A stretch of 44,637 bases of DNA from Prochlorococcus sp. AG-412-C21 (GTDB lineage: Bacteria; Cyanobacteriota; Cyanobacteriia; PCC-6307; Cyanobiaceae). The stretch is from positions 1-44,637 of the forward strand of contig QCKZ01000008.1 in assembly GCA_003214975.1 (NCBI GenBank), in the 5' to 3' direction. The notes beneath the pieces were generated by a model, which worked only from the letters and a program-made list of their open reading frames with translations, did no database searches and was not told the origin of the DNA. A program made the translations under genes and the position numbers. How positions within the stretch are numbered: the stretch's first letter is position 1; the number at the start of each line of letters is the position of its first letter. Positions 8,974 through 19,041 of this stretch are shown here, one piece after another.

Positions 8974-9693
8974 ATGATTGAAAATCAATCAGACAATATT
9001 GATAATAAAGAAGATGAGGTGTCTAATCAGGATAATGCTCCTGAGGATGCTTCACCTCCAGAAGATCAAATAGTTGAAAATGATGAAACATCTTCTCAAA
9101 AACCAGAAGTCATAAATGCTGAAGAATTAAAAAATACTATTTCAAATAATGATGCAAGGTTAGAACAGTTAGAAAAAGAACATGAAACATTAAAAAATCA
9201 ATATGTGAGAATCTCAGCAGATTTTGAGAATTTTAGAAAAAGACAGTCTAGAGATCAGGATGATTTAAAAATTCAACTTGTTTCTAATTCTTTAACTGCA
9301 ATACTCCCAATTGTTGATAATTTTGAGAGAGCAAGACAACAACTTAAACCTGAAAGTGAAGAAGCTCAAACTCTTCATAGAAGTTATCAAGGTTTGTATA
9401 AACAATTAGTAGAAGTTTTAAAACAACAAGGAGTCGCGCCTATGAGAGTTGTTGGTCAGCAATTTGATCCAAATTTACATGAAGCTGTATTAAGAGAGCC
9501 TAGTGAAGAGTTTAAAGAAGATTTTATTTTAGAAGAATTGCAGCGAGGATATCATTTAGAAGGTAAGGTATTGAGACATGCTTTGGTTAAAGTTTCTATG
9601 GGACCTGGTAAACAAGATTCACAAGAGGAAGTAGAAAAGGATAGAGTTGAAGGGGATATTGATTCAGAGGAATCTACTTCTGAAGATGTATAG
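8974..9693 (+). CDS. grpE: Nucleotide exchange factor GrpE
   Basis: GrpE releases ADP from DnaK and so drives the Hsp70 cycle. Residues 1-60 are acidic and disordered. A long coiled-coil helix (about 62-110) contains [19 protein letters not shown]. The beta domain follows, with [19 protein letters not shown] and [17 protein letters not shown], both family signatures, and then an acidic tail. At 239 residues it is cyanobacterial in length. An AGGA sequence lies a few bases upstream of the ATG at 8974. It sits 30 bp before dnaJ, forming a chaperone operon; dnaK is not in the window. Confidence 0.95.
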   Translation: MIENQSDNIDNKEDEVSNQDNAPEDASPPEDQIVENDETSSQKPEVINAEELKNTISNNDARLEQLEKEHETLKNQYVRISADFENFRKRQSRDQDDLKIQLVSNSLTAILPIVDNFERARQQLKPESEEAQTLHRSYQGLYKQLVEVLKQQGVAPMRVVGQQFDPNLHEAVLREPSEEFKEDFILEELQRGYHLEGKVLRHALVKVSMGPGKQDSQEEVEKDRVEGDIDSEESTSEDV

Positions 9694-9723
9694 ATTCCAA
9701 AGTTTTTATTTGAGCATTATCTA

Positions 9724-10851
9724 ATGGCTGATTTTTACCAAATACTTGGAGTTTCCAGAGATGCTGATGCTGATACCTTAAAAAGGGCTTATAGAAAGTT
9801 AGCAAGACAATATCATCCTGATGTTAATAAAGAACCCGGCGCTGAAGATAAATTTAAAGAAATTGGCAAGGCTTATGAAGCATTAGCCGATCCTGAAACT
9901 AGAGCTAGATATGATCAGTTTGGAGAGGCTGGTCTTGGAGGTGCTGCTGGAATGCCTGATATGGGTGATATGGGCGGCTTTGCAGATTTATTTGAAACTT
10001 TCTTTAATGGCGGCTTTGGCGGACAAAATGCACAGGGAGGGAGAACTCAAAGACGAGGTCCTCAACAAGGAGATGATTTAAGATATGATCTTAATGTAGA
10101 TTTTAAAGATGCTATATTTGGTCAACAACGAGAAATTAAAATTCCTCATCTAGAGACATGTGAAGTCTGTAGAGGAACAGGTGCCAAGCCAGGAACTGGA
10201 CCAAAAACTTGTACAACATGTGGAGGAAGTGGACAAGTAAGAAGAGCCACTAGAACTCCATTCGGTAATTTCACACAAGTAGCTGAATGTCCTACATGTA
10301 ATGGATCTGGTCAAATAATTTCAGATCCATGTACAAGTTGCGGCGGTAATGGAGTAAAACAAGTCAGAAAAAAATTAAGAATTAATATTCCTGCAGGAGT
10401 CGATACTGGTACTAAGTTAAGAGTTTCTGGAGAGGGTAATGTTGGTTTAAGAGGTGCCCCACCTGGAGACCTTTATGTTTTTATCAAGGTGAAGAATGAT
10501 TCACAATTAAAAAGAGATGGAGTGACTATTTACTCAGAAATAGCTGTAAGTTATTTACAGGCTATTTTAGGAGATACTATTGAAGTTATTACAGTTGATG
10601 GCAATGTTAATTTAAAAATCCCTAGTGGTACACAACCAAATACAACCCTTTCACTGGAGAATAAAGGAGTGCCCAGACTTGGTAATCCAGTTGCTCGAGG
10701 AAATCATGAAGTTTTAGTAAAAGTAAAATTGCCAACTCGTGTAACAGAGGAAGAAAGAAAGCTTTTAGAGAGCTTAGCTTCTCAATATTCAGATAAAAAT
10801 ATCAATTCAAGCAGTGGTCTCTTTAGTAAATTATTTGGTAAAGAATCCTAA
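9724..10851 (+). CDS. dnaJ: Chaperone protein DnaJ (type I Hsp40)
   Basis: This full-length type I J-protein of 375 residues stimulates DnaK ATPase and delivers unfolded clients. The J domain (about 1-70) has HPD at 31-33. A Gly/Phe-rich linker follows, including [17 protein letters not shown]. The zinc domain has four CxxCxGxG-type repeats ([32 protein letters not shown]). The C-terminal substrate-binding domains end with LFGKES. Its TAA overlaps the ATG of the TusA-like gene by one base, so translation is probably coupled. Confidence 0.96.
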   Translation: MADFYQILGVSRDADADTLKRAYRKLARQYHPDVNKEPGAEDKFKEIGKAYEALADPETRARYDQFGEAGLGGAAGMPDMGDMGGFADLFETFFNGGFGGQNAQGGRTQRRGPQQGDDLRYDLNVDFKDAIFGQQREIKIPHLETCEVCRGTGAKPGTGPKTCTTCGGSGQVRRATRTPFGNFTQVAECPTCNGSGQIISDPCTSCGGNGVKQVRKKLRINIPAGVDTGTKLRVSGEGNVGLRGAPPGDLYVFIKVKNDSQLKRDGVTIYSEIAVSYLQAILGDTIEVITVDGNVNLKIPSGTQPNTTLSLENKGVPRLGNPVARGNHEVLVKVKLPTRVTEEERKLLESLASQYSDKNINSSSGLFSKLFGKES

Positions 10852-11081
10852 TGACTGCTTTAAAGTTTTTGGATCTTAAATCAGTTCCATGCCCTTTAAA
10901 TATTGTCAAAATTAAATTGGCTTTAGAGAAGTTATCCAACAATGAACAACTCATAGTCGAACTAGATAAAGGAGAGCCAGAAGAAATGGTATTAAATAAT
11001 TTAAAAGATTTGGGATGTTTTTTTGAACAAATTAATGAACATGAAAAATTTTTAAAAATAAAAATTTTGAATGAAAACTGA
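10851..11081 (+). CDS. TusA/SirA-family sulfur carrier-like protein
   Basis: This 76-residue protein has the TusA fold pattern: LDLKSVPCPLNIVKIKLALEKL near the N-terminus, then beta-strand VELDKGEPEEMVLNNLKDLG. The single conserved Cys at about residue 14 is the site where TusA proteins carry persulfide sulfur. The usual CPxP motif reads CPLN here, so the second Pro is missing, as in some divergent family members. It starts one base inside the dnaJ stop and overlaps rsgA by 11 bases, so it is embedded in a tightly packed transcription unit. Whether it supplies sulfur to tRNA thiolation or another pathway cannot be told from the sequence. Confidence 0.8.
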   Translation: MTALKFLDLKSVPCPLNIVKIKLALEKLSNNEQLIVELDKGEPEEMVLNNLKDLGCFFEQINEHEKFLKIKILNEN

Positions 11082-11988
11082 TATTAAATATTTAGGTTTA
11101 GTTACTAAAAAATTTAATGAATATTTTTTAGTTGACCAAAAAAATGAAGAAAATTTTGGAAATAGTAAGAGATTTTTATGTAAGGTTAAGAAGTCTATAA
11201 ATTTCAAAGATCAATTAATTTATGTTGGAGACGAAGTAGTAATTGATCATATTGATTTAAGAAGCAAACGCGCAGTCATAACAAGTCTAAAAAAAAGAAA
11301 AAATTTATTAATCAGACCATCAGTTTCCAATATCTCCAACATATACATTATTTGTTCTGTTGAAGAGCCAAAGTTAAATTTATCCCAAGTTAATAGGTTT
11401 TTGATATTAGCAGAATCGATGGGTGTGGAAGTTTCATTAGTTTTAACAAAGTGTGATTTAATTACAGAGACAAGAAGATCTTTTTTACTGGATAAATTCA
11501 GTAAATGGGGTTACAAAGCAATTACATTAAATTTACAGAAACCTGATTACTTTCAGAATTTATTGGCCGAGTTAAAGCAAAAAAAGTGTTCGATATTTAT
11601 GGGCCCATCCGGTGTTGGTAAAACTACCTTGCTTAATATGATAATTCCAGGTCTCAAAAATAATACTGCTCCAGTTTCTAATAAAATTAAAAGAGGGAAA
11701 AATACTACTCGGAATGTTGAGTTATTTTCTCTATCAAATAAAAGTTATATTGTTGATACCCCTGGGTTTAATATGCAAACTCTAGAAGTTGACATTAAAT
11801 CCTTACCAAATCTTTATTTGGAAATATACAAACAAGTAATCGATGAAGGAATTCGTTGTAAATTTCGTAATTGCTTACATTTGAATGATGAAGGCTGTAA
11901 TTTAAATAAATCTTTTGAAAGATATTCTTTTTATAAAAAAATGATCGAGTCTTCTAAGAATCAGTATTATCAAAACCAGGAAGATTAA
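11071..11988 (+). CDS. rsgA: Small ribosomal subunit biogenesis GTPase RsgA
   Basis: RsgA (EngC/YjeQ) is a circularly permuted GTPase that checks late 30S maturation. An N-terminal OB-fold covers about residues 1-75. The permuted G domain follows, with G4 TKCD near 125, P-loop [12 protein letters not shown] near 178, and G3 DTPGF near 230. The C-terminal zinc finger has [14 protein letters not shown]. The 305-residue length is usual. It overlaps the TusA-like gene upstream by 11 bases and the stop of the convergent ybaB gene by 35 bases. Confidence 0.94.
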   Translation: MKTDIKYLGLVTKKFNEYFLVDQKNEENFGNSKRFLCKVKKSINFKDQLIYVGDEVVIDHIDLRSKRAVITSLKKRKNLLIRPSVSNISNIYIICSVEEPKLNLSQVNRFLILAESMGVEVSLVLTKCDLITETRRSFLLDKFSKWGYKAITLNLQKPDYFQNLLAELKQKKCSIFMGPSGVGKTTLLNMIIPGLKNNTAPVSNKIKRGKNTTRNVELFSLSNKSYIVDTPGFNMQTLEVDIKSLPNLYLEIYKQVIDEGIRCKFRNCLHLNDEGCNLNKSFERYSFYKKMIESSKNQYYQNQED

Positions 11989-12304
11989 GATTTAATCCGC
12001 CTGTCAAATCATTCATTCTTTCTTTCATAGTTGTAGTAGACAATTCATGAGCTTTTTGAATAGCTTGCAAAATGTTTTGCTCAACTTTTTCTTTATCTGA
12101 ATTTAAAATATTTTCTTGCACTTCAACCCTTAAAGGAAGTTGGTTGCCACTTATCCAGACTTTTACCATTTCATCATCACTTTTCCCTTCAATCTCCATC
12201 TTTTCAAGTTCATCCTGTAATTTTTGAGCATCTTGTTGAATTTGTTTAGCTTTTTTAAAAGCTTCTGTAAGTTGTCCAAAGTTAGGAAGTCCAAAACCCG
12301 CCAT
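11954..12304 (-). CDS. ebfC: YbaB/EbfC family nucleoid-associated protein
   Basis: The 116-residue protein has the family architecture of a long N-terminal helix rich in Lys/Gln/Glu ([21 protein letters not shown]), then short strands ([16 protein letters not shown]), then a second helix ending in [14 protein letters not shown]. The family forms dimers that bind DNA and bridge the nucleoid. The start ATG at 12304 fits [12 protein letters not shown], typical of cyanobacterial members. Its 3' end overlaps rsgA by 35 bases on the opposite strand. It follows murB and murC on the same strand with an 18-base gap, so it is probably the distal gene of a murC-murB-ybaB unit. Confidence 0.9.
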   Translation of the reverse strand: MAGFGLPNFGQLTEAFKKAKQIQQDAQKLQDELEKMEIEGKSDDEMVKVWISGNQLPLRVEVQENILNSDKEKVEQNILQAIQKAHELSTTTMKERMNDLTGGLNLNLPGFDNTDS

Positions 12305-12321
12305 TTTGTAAAAAAGTTTCT

Positions 12322-13215
12322 TTAATTAGGATACTCAAAACCAATCATTCTTACTTCCGCTTGCAGATAAATTCCTTTTTTTTGTAGTACTTTTTGTTGA
12401 ATTAAAGTTATTAATTCAAAAATATCTTTTGAACTTGCTGAAGAATTATTAATTATGAAATTTGCATGCATTGTAGAGATTTCTGCTCCGCCAATTTTAA
12501 ATCCCTTTAAACCTATATCTTCAATTAGTTTTGCTGCATAATGATTTTTAGGATTTTTAAAAACACTACCAAAAGTTGGCAGATGATATGGCTGTGTTTC
12601 TGTTTTTAACTTAAGGTTATTTTTAGTTGTATTAATTAATTTTTCGATATTTCTATTGGGTTCAAAATTTAGTTTTGCACTGATAATTGCTAAATCATTA
12701 CTTTGAAAAGAACTAAATCTATAGTCAAAATTGATATCTTTTTTTTCAATTTCAAGTGTTTCAAGAGTTTTATTATTAATAACTTTCACAGAAATAAGAT
12801 TTTTTGCTATTGATATATCTCTTGTACCAGCATTCATATAAATTGCTCCTCCTAAAGTTCCTGGAATTCCGATAGCCCATTCTCCCCCTTGTAATCCTTT
12901 TTTTGCGAGAGAATTAGATAATGTTGGGAGCATTACACCCGCTTCTGCTTCAACTAATCCCGAATATGGTTCTATTGTGAATGACTTCATTTTTTTTGTA
13001 CAAATAACTAAACCTTTTATGAAAATATTATTTATTAAAAGATTTGAACCAGCTCCAATTATTTGGCATCTTTGATTTTTTAATTTTGACCACTTTATTA
13101 AATTGAAAAACTCGTAAATACTTCTTGGCTCCGCAAAATATTCAGCAATTCCACCAACTTTTATAGTTGTATAGCTGCTTAGATTGAAGTTCTCAGAAAA
13201 AATTTTTTTATTCAT
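12322..13215 (-). CDS. murB: UDP-N-acetylenolpyruvoylglucosamine reductase MurB
   Basis: MurB is an FAD enzyme that reduces UDP-GlcNAc-enolpyruvate to UDP-MurNAc in peptidoglycan synthesis. The FAD-binding motif GAGSNLLI is near residue 56, followed by [21 protein letters not shown], the catalytic-site Ser region in TFGSVFKNP, and C-terminal AEVRMIG with the active-site Glu. The 297-residue length and the short substrate-loop layout fit the smaller MurB type. It starts 18 bp after murC in the same direction. Confidence 0.95.
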   Translation of the reverse strand: MNKKIFSENFNLSSYTTIKVGGIAEYFAEPRSIYEFFNLIKWSKLKNQRCQIIGAGSNLLINNIFIKGLVICTKKMKSFTIEPYSGLVEAEAGVMLPTLSNSLAKKGLQGGEWAIGIPGTLGGAIYMNAGTRDISIAKNLISVKVINNKTLETLEIEKKDINFDYRFSSFQSNDLAIISAKLNFEPNRNIEKLINTTKNNLKLKTETQPYHLPTFGSVFKNPKNHYAAKLIEDIGLKGFKIGGAEISTMHANFIINNSSASSKDIFELITLIQQKVLQKKGIYLQAEVRMIGFEYPN

Positions 13216-13233
13216 AAAATCAATTTTAATATC

Positions 13234-14628
13234 CTAATTTGTTTGCTTATTTAAAATTGACCAGAAGTTATGACAATCACCAGCTCCCATATTTAAAATG
13301 AAATCTCCTTTTTGAGTTAATTCGTAAAAGTTCTTTGCAATTTCATGATAATTATTTATGTAAATAACATTTTTGTTCTGTTTATAAATAAGATTAGTAA
13401 TAATTTCTGAATTAATTTTATCTTTGTTTTCTTCTCCTGCTCCAAAAATGCGTGTGACGTAAACAACATCTGCTTTTGATAATTCATCAGCAAATTCTTT
13501 CGCAAATTGTTTTACTCTGGAATATCTGTGTGGTTGAAATATGGCTATTAATCTACTTTTTTGTAAGTCATTATTAAGATTTTGCTTTATAAACAATCTT
13601 CCTAATTTAATCGTTGCTTTTATTTCGTTTGGATGATGAGCATAATCATCATATAAATTTCTTTCATCTATTTGGCCTCTGAATTCAAATCTTTTTTTTG
13701 GCAGTTTTAGGTATTTAATATTTTTTGTAATGTCTATAAAATCTACACCTATCATTCTTGCAGCTGCTATTGAAGCAGTTATGTTAGATAAATTGTGTAA
13801 TCCTGGAATAGGAATATTTATATTGCTAATGAAATTTCCATTTTCATAATATTTCCCAATTGTATGCGTTTTATTGATTTCAGTGGGAATTATCGCATAA
13901 GCTACTTTGCTTGCTGTAGTGTTTGACCATTTATTATCTGAATAAAAATTATTTCTTGTCACTTCACAATCATAATTAAGTAATAATTTTCGTGATTTTG
14001 AAGCGAAATCTTTAAAAGAAGATAAAACTTCACCTAAATTAGCAAAATGATCGCAATGATCAAAATCAATATTATTTATTATTCCAATATCAGATTTATA
14101 TTTACTTATTGTTCCATCAGATTCATCAACTTCAGCTACTAAAAATTTTGTATTTTCTAAATGACAATTAGAGTTGTAGATAGGAATTATCCCGCCAATA
14201 ATTGAAGAAGAATTCTGCGTGCATAATTCAAGAAGTGTAGAGAGAAATGTACTAGTTGATGTCTTTCCATGGCTTCCTGCTATGGCTAATGAGGTGTAAG
14301 ACTTCATTAACATTGCGAGGATATCTGAACGATGTTTTATGGCTAAATTTTTTTTCCTACAATAGGATAATTCTTCATTTTCTCTTTTGATGGCTGAGCT
14401 TACAACAAAATTAATCAATTTGTTGTTATGTTTTGAAATTATAAATTCAATATTTTGTTGAATTTGAGAAGTAAAAATAAGCGCGCCTAAATTTTCTAAT
14501 TTATTAGTCTCATGGTTTTTGATTAAATCAGATCCTGAAACTGAATAACCTTTCTTCAGTAAACCCATTGCTAATGCTGACATTCCAATACCTCCAACTC
14601 CAATAAAATGAAAATGATGTTTCAGCAT
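13234..14628 (-). CDS. murC: UDP-N-acetylmuramate--L-alanine ligase MurC
   Basis: MurC adds the first L-alanine to UDP-MurNAc. Motifs in order are a Rossmann-like FIGVGGIGMSALA at the N-terminus, the Mur ligase ATP loop GSHGKTSTS near 118, EVDESDGT, NIDFDHCDHF, the NLSNITASIAAA segment, DDYAHHPNEIKAT, and FQPHRYSR. The length of 464 residues is standard. Together with murB and ybaB it forms a minus-strand unit transcribed away from gap2; the two starts are about 210 bp apart, so promoters for both directions probably lie in 14629-14837. Confidence 0.95.
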   Translation of the reverse strand: MLKHHFHFIGVGGIGMSALAMGLLKKGYSVSGSDLIKNHETNKLENLGALIFTSQIQQNIEFIISKHNNKLINFVVSSAIKRENEELSYCRKKNLAIKHRSDILAMLMKSYTSLAIAGSHGKTSTSTFLSTLLELCTQNSSSIIGGIIPIYNSNCHLENTKFLVAEVDESDGTISKYKSDIGIINNIDFDHCDHFANLGEVLSSFKDFASKSRKLLLNYDCEVTRNNFYSDNKWSNTTASKVAYAIIPTEINKTHTIGKYYENGNFISNINIPIPGLHNLSNITASIAAARMIGVDFIDITKNIKYLKLPKKRFEFRGQIDERNLYDDYAHHPNEIKATIKLGRLFIKQNLNNDLQKSRLIAIFQPHRYSRVKQFAKEFADELSKADVVYVTRIFGAGEENKDKINSEIITNLIYKQNKNVIYINNYHEIAKNFYELTQKGDFILNMGAGDCHNFWSILNKQTN

Positions 14629-14772
14629 TAGTTCTTGATCTAAAGTTTATCTTTATACTTAAATCAAGATAACTTCTAAGCAGAATTTTGGTATTTTTTC
14701 TTAAAAAATATGTTTTCTCTACCTTGAATTAATACAAAACTAGACTTATTTGCTTAATAAATCAAAAAAACC

Positions 14773-14801
14773 TTACGTTATTGCACAAAATTCAGTATGA
14801 T
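14773..14801 (+). promoter_or_regulatory. Candidate sigma70-type promoter for gap2
   Basis: TTACGT (14773-14778) and TATGAT (14796-14801) are separated by 17 bases, the ideal spacing for a housekeeping promoter. The predicted transcript would start near 14808, about 30 bases before the gap2 ATG. The -35 match is partial. The rest of the 209-bp murC-gap2 spacer holds only an all-A/T hairpin at 14693-14709 and no recognisable RNA gene. Confidence 0.4.
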
Positions 14802-14837
14802 CAGCAACTTAGGTTAATCATTTAGAAATTTTTAGTT

Positions 14838-15860
14838 ATGACTTTGCGTGTTGCAATTAACGGCTTTGGCAGAATTGGGCGAAACTTTATGCGCTGTTGG
14901 CTTAGTAGAGGTGCTTATACCAATATTGAAGTAGTTGGTATTAACGTTACTTCAGACCCTAAGACAAATGCTCATCTTTTAAAATATGATTCAGTACTTG
15001 GCAAGCTTGATGGTGTTGATATTCAATATACTGATGACACTTTTGTAATTAATAACAAGACAATTAAGTGTTTTTCGGATAGAAACCCAATGAATCTCCC
15101 ATGGAAAGATTGGGGTGTAGACTTGGTTATTGAATCAACTGGAGTTTTCAATACAGATGTAGGTGCAAGTAAGCACCTAGAGGTAGGAGCAAAAAAAGTT
15201 ATTTTAACTGCTCCTGGTAAAGGTGCTGGAGTTGGTACATATGTAGTTGGAGTTAATGCCGATACATACAATCATAAAGATTATGATATTTTGAGTAATG
15301 CTAGTTGTACTACAAACTGCTTAGCTCCAGTTGTTAAAGTTTTAGATCAATCTTTTGGGATTAATAAAGGTTTGATGACTACAATTCATAGTTATACAGG
15401 TGATCAAAGAATTTTAGATAATAGTCATAGAGATTTAAGAAGGGCTAGAGCTGCCGCTACCAATATCGTTCCTACTTCTACAGGTGCTGCTAAAGCAGTA
15501 GCATTAGTGTATCCAGAAATGAAAGGAAAATTGACAGGAATAGCAATGAGAGTTCCTACACCGAACGTTTCAGCGGTGGACTTCGTTTTCGAATCTTCTA
15601 AATCTGTCACAAGCCAGGATGTTAATAATGCTCTTAAAGAAGCTTCTCTAGGTTCAATGAAGGGAATTATTAAATATGGAGATGAACCATTAGTGTCAAG
15701 CGATTATGCAGGGACTAATGAATCATCCATTGTAGACGCTGATCTTACTATGTGTATCGGAGATAACCTTGTTAAGGTTCTTGCATGGTATGACAATGAG
15801 TGGGGTTATAGCCAGAGGGTTGTAGATTTAGCGGAGATCGTTGCTAAAAAATGGGAATAA
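14838..15860 (+). CDS. gap2: Glyceraldehyde-3-phosphate dehydrogenase Gap2 (NAD(P), Calvin cycle)
   Basis: The enzyme reduces 1,3-bisphosphoglycerate to glyceraldehyde-3-phosphate in the Calvin cycle and also serves gluconeogenesis. The NAD(P) fold begins [18 protein letters not shown]. The catalytic Cys lies in [12 protein letters not shown] near residue 155. [31 protein letters not shown] and [12 protein letters not shown] follow. The overall sequence and the [17 protein letters not shown] coenzyme region are those of cyanobacterial Gap2. It has 340 residues. The stop codon ends exactly one base before the stop of the convergent thiL, with no spacer. Confidence 0.96.
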   Translation: MTLRVAINGFGRIGRNFMRCWLSRGAYTNIEVVGINVTSDPKTNAHLLKYDSVLGKLDGVDIQYTDDTFVINNKTIKCFSDRNPMNLPWKDWGVDLVIESTGVFNTDVGASKHLEVGAKKVILTAPGKGAGVGTYVVGVNADTYNHKDYDILSNASCTTNCLAPVVKVLDQSFGINKGLMTTIHSYTGDQRILDNSHRDLRRARAAATNIVPTSTGAAKAVALVYPEMKGKLTGIAMRVPTPNVSAVDFVFESSKSVTSQDVNNALKEASLGSMKGIIKYGDEPLVSSDYAGTNESSIVDADLTMCIGDNLVKVLAWYDNEWGYSQRVVDLAEIVAKKWE

Positions 15861-16847
15861 TTAAAAGTGTTTGAAAGGTTTATTTGTCAATAATTTATTT
15901 TTTTTATAATCTTTAAATTCTATTGATGGTTTTCCATTGGTAAAAAACCCAATCTCGTTAATATTCTTATCTAGTTTAGATAAATTTTTTGCCCATTTCT
16001 TGGGTAATGAAAAAACCAATTCGTAATCTTCACCTCCAAAAAAATAATATTCATCCCATTTGTCTCCTTTTGGCCAATCTTTATCTCTTGGTATTTTCTC
16101 ATAATTAATAATTGCTTTACAATTGCTAGTGATTGCTAAATCTTGAACGGCTTGAAATAGACCATCGCTACTATCAGTGCATCCTATTTTTGTTATTTTT
16201 TTATTAGAACGAGTTTTAAGGAGATTTTCTAGAAAATTTTGGTTAACTTGAGGTCGACAAAAATGTTCAATCGATTTACTTATTAATTTTTCATTTAGAG
16301 AAACATTATTATCAAAATTAATATTACTTTTTATCATAAATCCAAGTTTGCTGAGACCATGAATTCCTGTAGTTAAGATAATCTCACCTGGTTTACATGC
16401 ATTTCTTCGTAGTTTAAGCTCCCCTTGAATACCGAGGGCTGTTATTGAGATAATTTTTTCATTCCCTATTGAGCAATCTCCCCCAAGAATTACCCCACCA
16501 TATTGCTTTAAAGCCTTATTTATTCCTTTATATAAGTCTTCAACCCAAACCCACTCAGTTTTTGCAGGGAGAATTAGACTTATCGTAATTCCTACAGTTT
16601 TCTTGCTGCCACTGGATAATAAGTCAGAGATGTTGCTGACAACTGCTTTCCACCCAAGGTCTTGAGGGGAAATACTAATTTCATTAAAATGAACATTTTC
16701 TACTAATGAATCATTGTTAACAAGTAAATTATCATTTTTAGTTTTGATTAAAGCGCAATCATCTAAAACTTGATTTTTAGGCATAAAATTTCCAAGCCTA
16801 TTTATTAATTCTTTTTCCCCTATATCTTTTAATAATTCCTTATGCAT
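15861..16847 (-). CDS. thiL: Thiamine-monophosphate kinase ThiL
   Basis: ThiL phosphorylates thiamine monophosphate to thiamine diphosphate. It is an AIR-synthase/PurM-fold kinase. Visible motifs are the N-terminal DDCALIK, a metal-binding NNDSLVENVHF, the ILGGDCSIG glycine loop, TTGIHGLSKLG, the TDSSDGLFQAV motif, and the GGEDYELVF motif. It has 328 residues, normal for the family. Its start overlaps the end of the upstream cyclophilin gene by eight bases, so the two are a transcription unit; its stop abuts gap2. Confidence 0.93.
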   Translation of the reverse strand: MHKELLKDIGEKELINRLGNFMPKNQVLDDCALIKTKNDNLLVNNDSLVENVHFNEISISPQDLGWKAVVSNISDLLSSGSKKTVGITISLILPAKTEWVWVEDLYKGINKALKQYGGVILGGDCSIGNEKIISITALGIQGELKLRRNACKPGEIILTTGIHGLSKLGFMIKSNINFDNNVSLNEKLISKSIEHFCRPQVNQNFLENLLKTRSNKKITKIGCTDSSDGLFQAVQDLAITSNCKAIINYEKIPRDKDWPKGDKWDEYYFFGGEDYELVFSLPKKWAKNLSKLDKNINEIGFFTNGKPSIEFKDYKKNKLLTNKPFKHF

Positions 16848-17931
16848 TTAATTTGAGGTTTTCAATTCCTTCTAAAACATCAATTGAGACAATTGTGTCA
16901 TCTTTGGTTAGCTCTTCTAATACATCAAATCCATCAACAACATAGCCAAATGCAGCATTCCTTCCATCAATTAAATTGCGACCTGCTGGATTTAATTCTG
17001 CTTCATATAAAAAGAAGAAGAATTGAGATGATCCATCATCAACTGCTGTATTTGAGTGAGACCAACCTAGAGTTCCTAGTGTTGCGAAAGGTAATGTTGG
17101 TGTCTCTGTGTAAAGGCCTAAATCTTCAAAGGTTTGATTATAAAAAGTATCTTTTTCACCAGGAATTCTTATTTCCAGAGGAACGTGACGTTCTTCATTT
17201 GTTTCAGGATCTAAATACCCAATTGCTTCGCCAATTGGATCACCTGTTTGTAGAACAAAAAATTCTTCAGCTCTGTTAATTGGTAAATCTTTATAGAAGT
17301 TTTTTGAAGATAAATCTATAAATGCTCCTGCTGTAAGCGGGGCATTAAATCCATCTATAATGGCTATCATTTCTCCTTTGGAGGTTTTTATATTTACTCT
17401 TGCTCTGCCTAGTAATCTTGGTAGATTATCAAATTCGTCTGGAATAGAGTATGGAAATTGATTTGGTAGAAAATATTCTTCTAATCCACCTATTTTATCT
17501 AAAGCCTCTTTGCGGGTCGCTACAAACGAGTACTTATCCTTTGATTTGGCATGATCTTGAAGGCTATTAAAATTTTCTTTAAGCTCGAAAAATGTTTTTT
17601 CAGCAGTTTTCTGTTGATCTTTTGTTAATTCTTGAAAAATTCGACTTTGGTATTTTTTTAGTAAAGATTGACATTTTGTAACAGTTTTTGTAAGAGCGGG
17701 CCATCTTCCTCCCCTTACAAGGTCACTAGTTTCTTCCAATTTGTGTTGAATTTCTTGCAACTCAACTTGCTTGATAGGGAGTGCGTTTCTGAGGATTGCG
17801 TTAGGGTCTTTTACAGCATTTCCAGTAGGTAAATCAGCTAATACTTGAATCGGTTTAACGAAAAAAACCTGTAAAATTATGAGTAATAAACTTAAGAAAA
17901 GTTTGTTCCGATTTGATAAGAATTTTTGCAT
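16840..17931 (-). CDS. Lumenal cyclophilin-type peptidyl-prolyl isomerase (CYP38/TLP40-like)
   Basis: This 363-residue exported protein opens with a signal peptide (Arg/Lys, then [15 protein letters not shown], cleavage near VLA-DLP). A helical region follows (about residues 40-140), with repeated heptad-like segments around [20 protein letters not shown]. The C-terminal half is a cyclophilin domain (about 175-363), with [40 protein letters not shown]. This layout is the plant and cyanobacterial CYP38/TLP40 type, which acts in the thylakoid lumen during photosystem II assembly. The isomerase active-site residues look only partly kept, and known homologues have little activity. It is divergent from efp with a 43-bp gap. 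Confidence 0.85.
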   Translation of the reverse strand: MQKFLSNRNKLFLSLLLIILQVFFVKPIQVLADLPTGNAVKDPNAILRNALPIKQVELQEIQHKLEETSDLVRGGRWPALTKTVTKCQSLLKKYQSRIFQELTKDQQKTAEKTFFELKENFNSLQDHAKSKDKYSFVATRKEALDKIGGLEEYFLPNQFPYSIPDEFDNLPRLLGRARVNIKTSKGEMIAIIDGFNAPLTAGAFIDLSSKNFYKDLPINRAEEFFVLQTGDPIGEAIGYLDPETNEERHVPLEIRIPGEKDTFYNQTFEDLGLYTETPTLPFATLGTLGWSHSNTAVDDGSSQFFFFLYEAELNPAGRNLIDGRNAAFGYVVDGFDVLEELTKDDTIVSIDVLEGIENLKLNA

Positions 17932-17974
17932 AGCACTCTTGCAGGTTTATGATCCTTGGGGATGTAATACAGGA

Positions 17975-18535
17975 ATGATTTCCAGTAACGATTTTCGCAC
18001 AGGTACTACCATCGAATTAGATGGACAGGTTTGGCGTGTTGTAGAATTTCTACATGTCAAGCCTGGTAAGGGTTCTGCTTTCGTGCGAACAAAATTAAAA
18101 TCAGTTCAAAGCGGCAACGTGGTTGACAAAACTTTCCGAGCCGGAGAATCAGTACAGCAGGCTATCCTTGAGAAGTCTAACCTGCAACACACTTATGTGG
18201 AGTCTGGAGATTATGTTTTTATGGATATGACAAGTTTTGAAGAGACCAGACTTTCTGTTGAACAAATTGGTAAAGGAGCAAAGTATTTGAAAGAAGGAAT
18301 GGAAGTTAATGTTATTTTCCATAATGGTAAGGTTTTAGAAGTAGAACTTCCAATATCTATAACTTTAGAAGTTACAGAAACTGATCCTGGAGTTAAAGGT
18401 GATACTGCTAGTGGGGGCACAAAACCAGCTATTCTAGAAACAGGTGCTCAAGTTATGGTTCCTTTATTTATTTCTGTGGGAGAAATGATTAAAGTTGATA
18501 CTCGTAACGATAGTTATCTTGGACGTGAAAATTAA
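17975..18535 (+). CDS. efp: Translation elongation factor P
   Basis: EF-P relieves ribosomes stalled on polyproline. From the ATG at 17975 the protein is 186 residues, the standard EF-P length, beginning [20 protein letters not shown]. The open frame extends 32 codons upstream, but that part lies antisense to the cyclophilin signal peptide, so it is rejected. The domain I loop reads [14 protein letters not shown], with a Lys at the tip where modification occurs in some lineages; the modifying system is not visible here. The family C-terminal motif ([13 protein letters not shown], compare VDTRTGEYVSR) is present. Its TAA overlaps the ATG of accB by one base, so translation is probably coupled. 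Confidence 0.95.
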   Translation: MISSNDFRTGTTIELDGQVWRVVEFLHVKPGKGSAFVRTKLKSVQSGNVVDKTFRAGESVQQAILEKSNLQHTYVESGDYVFMDMTSFEETRLSVEQIGKGAKYLKEGMEVNVIFHNGKVLEVELPISITLEVTETDPGVKGDTASGGTKPAILETGAQVMVPLFISVGEMIKVDTRNDSYLGREN

Positions 18536-19041
18536 TGGCTATGAAATTAGATCATGAAGACTTAAATCGCTTAATAGAAAAAATCTCAACAAGCGATATT
18601 CAAGAGTTCTCTCTAGAAGGAGAAGACTTTAAACTTGAAATAAAACGAAATTTATTCGATCAGAATCAATTAACTAATAATTTAGTTACTAATAATTCAT
18701 TTGATAGGCAAACAAATGCTAATCAAAAACCCATAAACGATAATCTCTCGATAGCTAATGAGCCTGAGATGCCTCAAGTAGCTCCTCCTGGGCGTTCAGA
18801 TCTTACAGAAATTACATCTCCTATGGTTGGTACATTTTATAGGGCTGCAGCACCTGGAGAGGAGCCATTCGTTGAAGTAGGCAATAATGTTAAGGTTGGC
18901 CAAACTATTTGTATTTTGGAAGCCATGAAATTAATGAATGAAATTGAATCTGAATTTAATGCTGAAATTGTAGAGATTCTCGTAGAAAATGGAACGCCAG
19001 TTGAATTTGGTCAAGTTCTAATGCGTGTTAAGCAGTCTTGA
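18535..19041 (+). CDS. accB: Biotin carboxyl carrier protein of acetyl-CoA carboxylase (BCCP)
   Basis: BCCP carries biotin between the carboxylase and transferase parts of acetyl-CoA carboxylase in fatty acid synthesis. The N-terminal dimerising helix is followed by an Asn/Gln/Pro-rich linker. The biotinyl domain (about residues 95-168) has SPMVGTFYRAAAPG and the biotinylation Lys in EAMKLMNEIES. The length is 168 residues. The ATG at 18535 overlaps the efp stop by one base; a second ATG at 18541 is an alternative start. The 3' end overlaps convergent pdxA by 24 bases. Confidence 0.95.
   Translation: MAMKLDHEDLNRLIEKISTSDIQEFSLEGEDFKLEIKRNLFDQNQLTNNLVTNNSFDRQTNANQKPINDNLSIANEPEMPQVAPPGRSDLTEITSPMVGTFYRAAAPGEEPFVEVGNNVKVGQTICILEAMKLMNEIESEFNAEIVEILVENGTPVEFGQVLMRVKQS

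Noticed and set aside
14629..14837. Possible tRNA or small RNA in the murC-gap2 spacer
   Set aside because: No cloverleaf or T-loop sequence could be found; only a promoter candidate and an all-A/T hairpin are visible.
16884..17279. 131-codon ORF antisense to the cyclophilin gene
   Set aside because: Composition is a His/Gln/Leu-rich shadow of the opposite coding frame, with no start context or domain.
17879..17974. N-terminal extension of efp by 32 codons
   Set aside because: It lies antisense to the cyclophilin signal peptide and gap, and the ATG at 17975 gives the exact EF-P family length.
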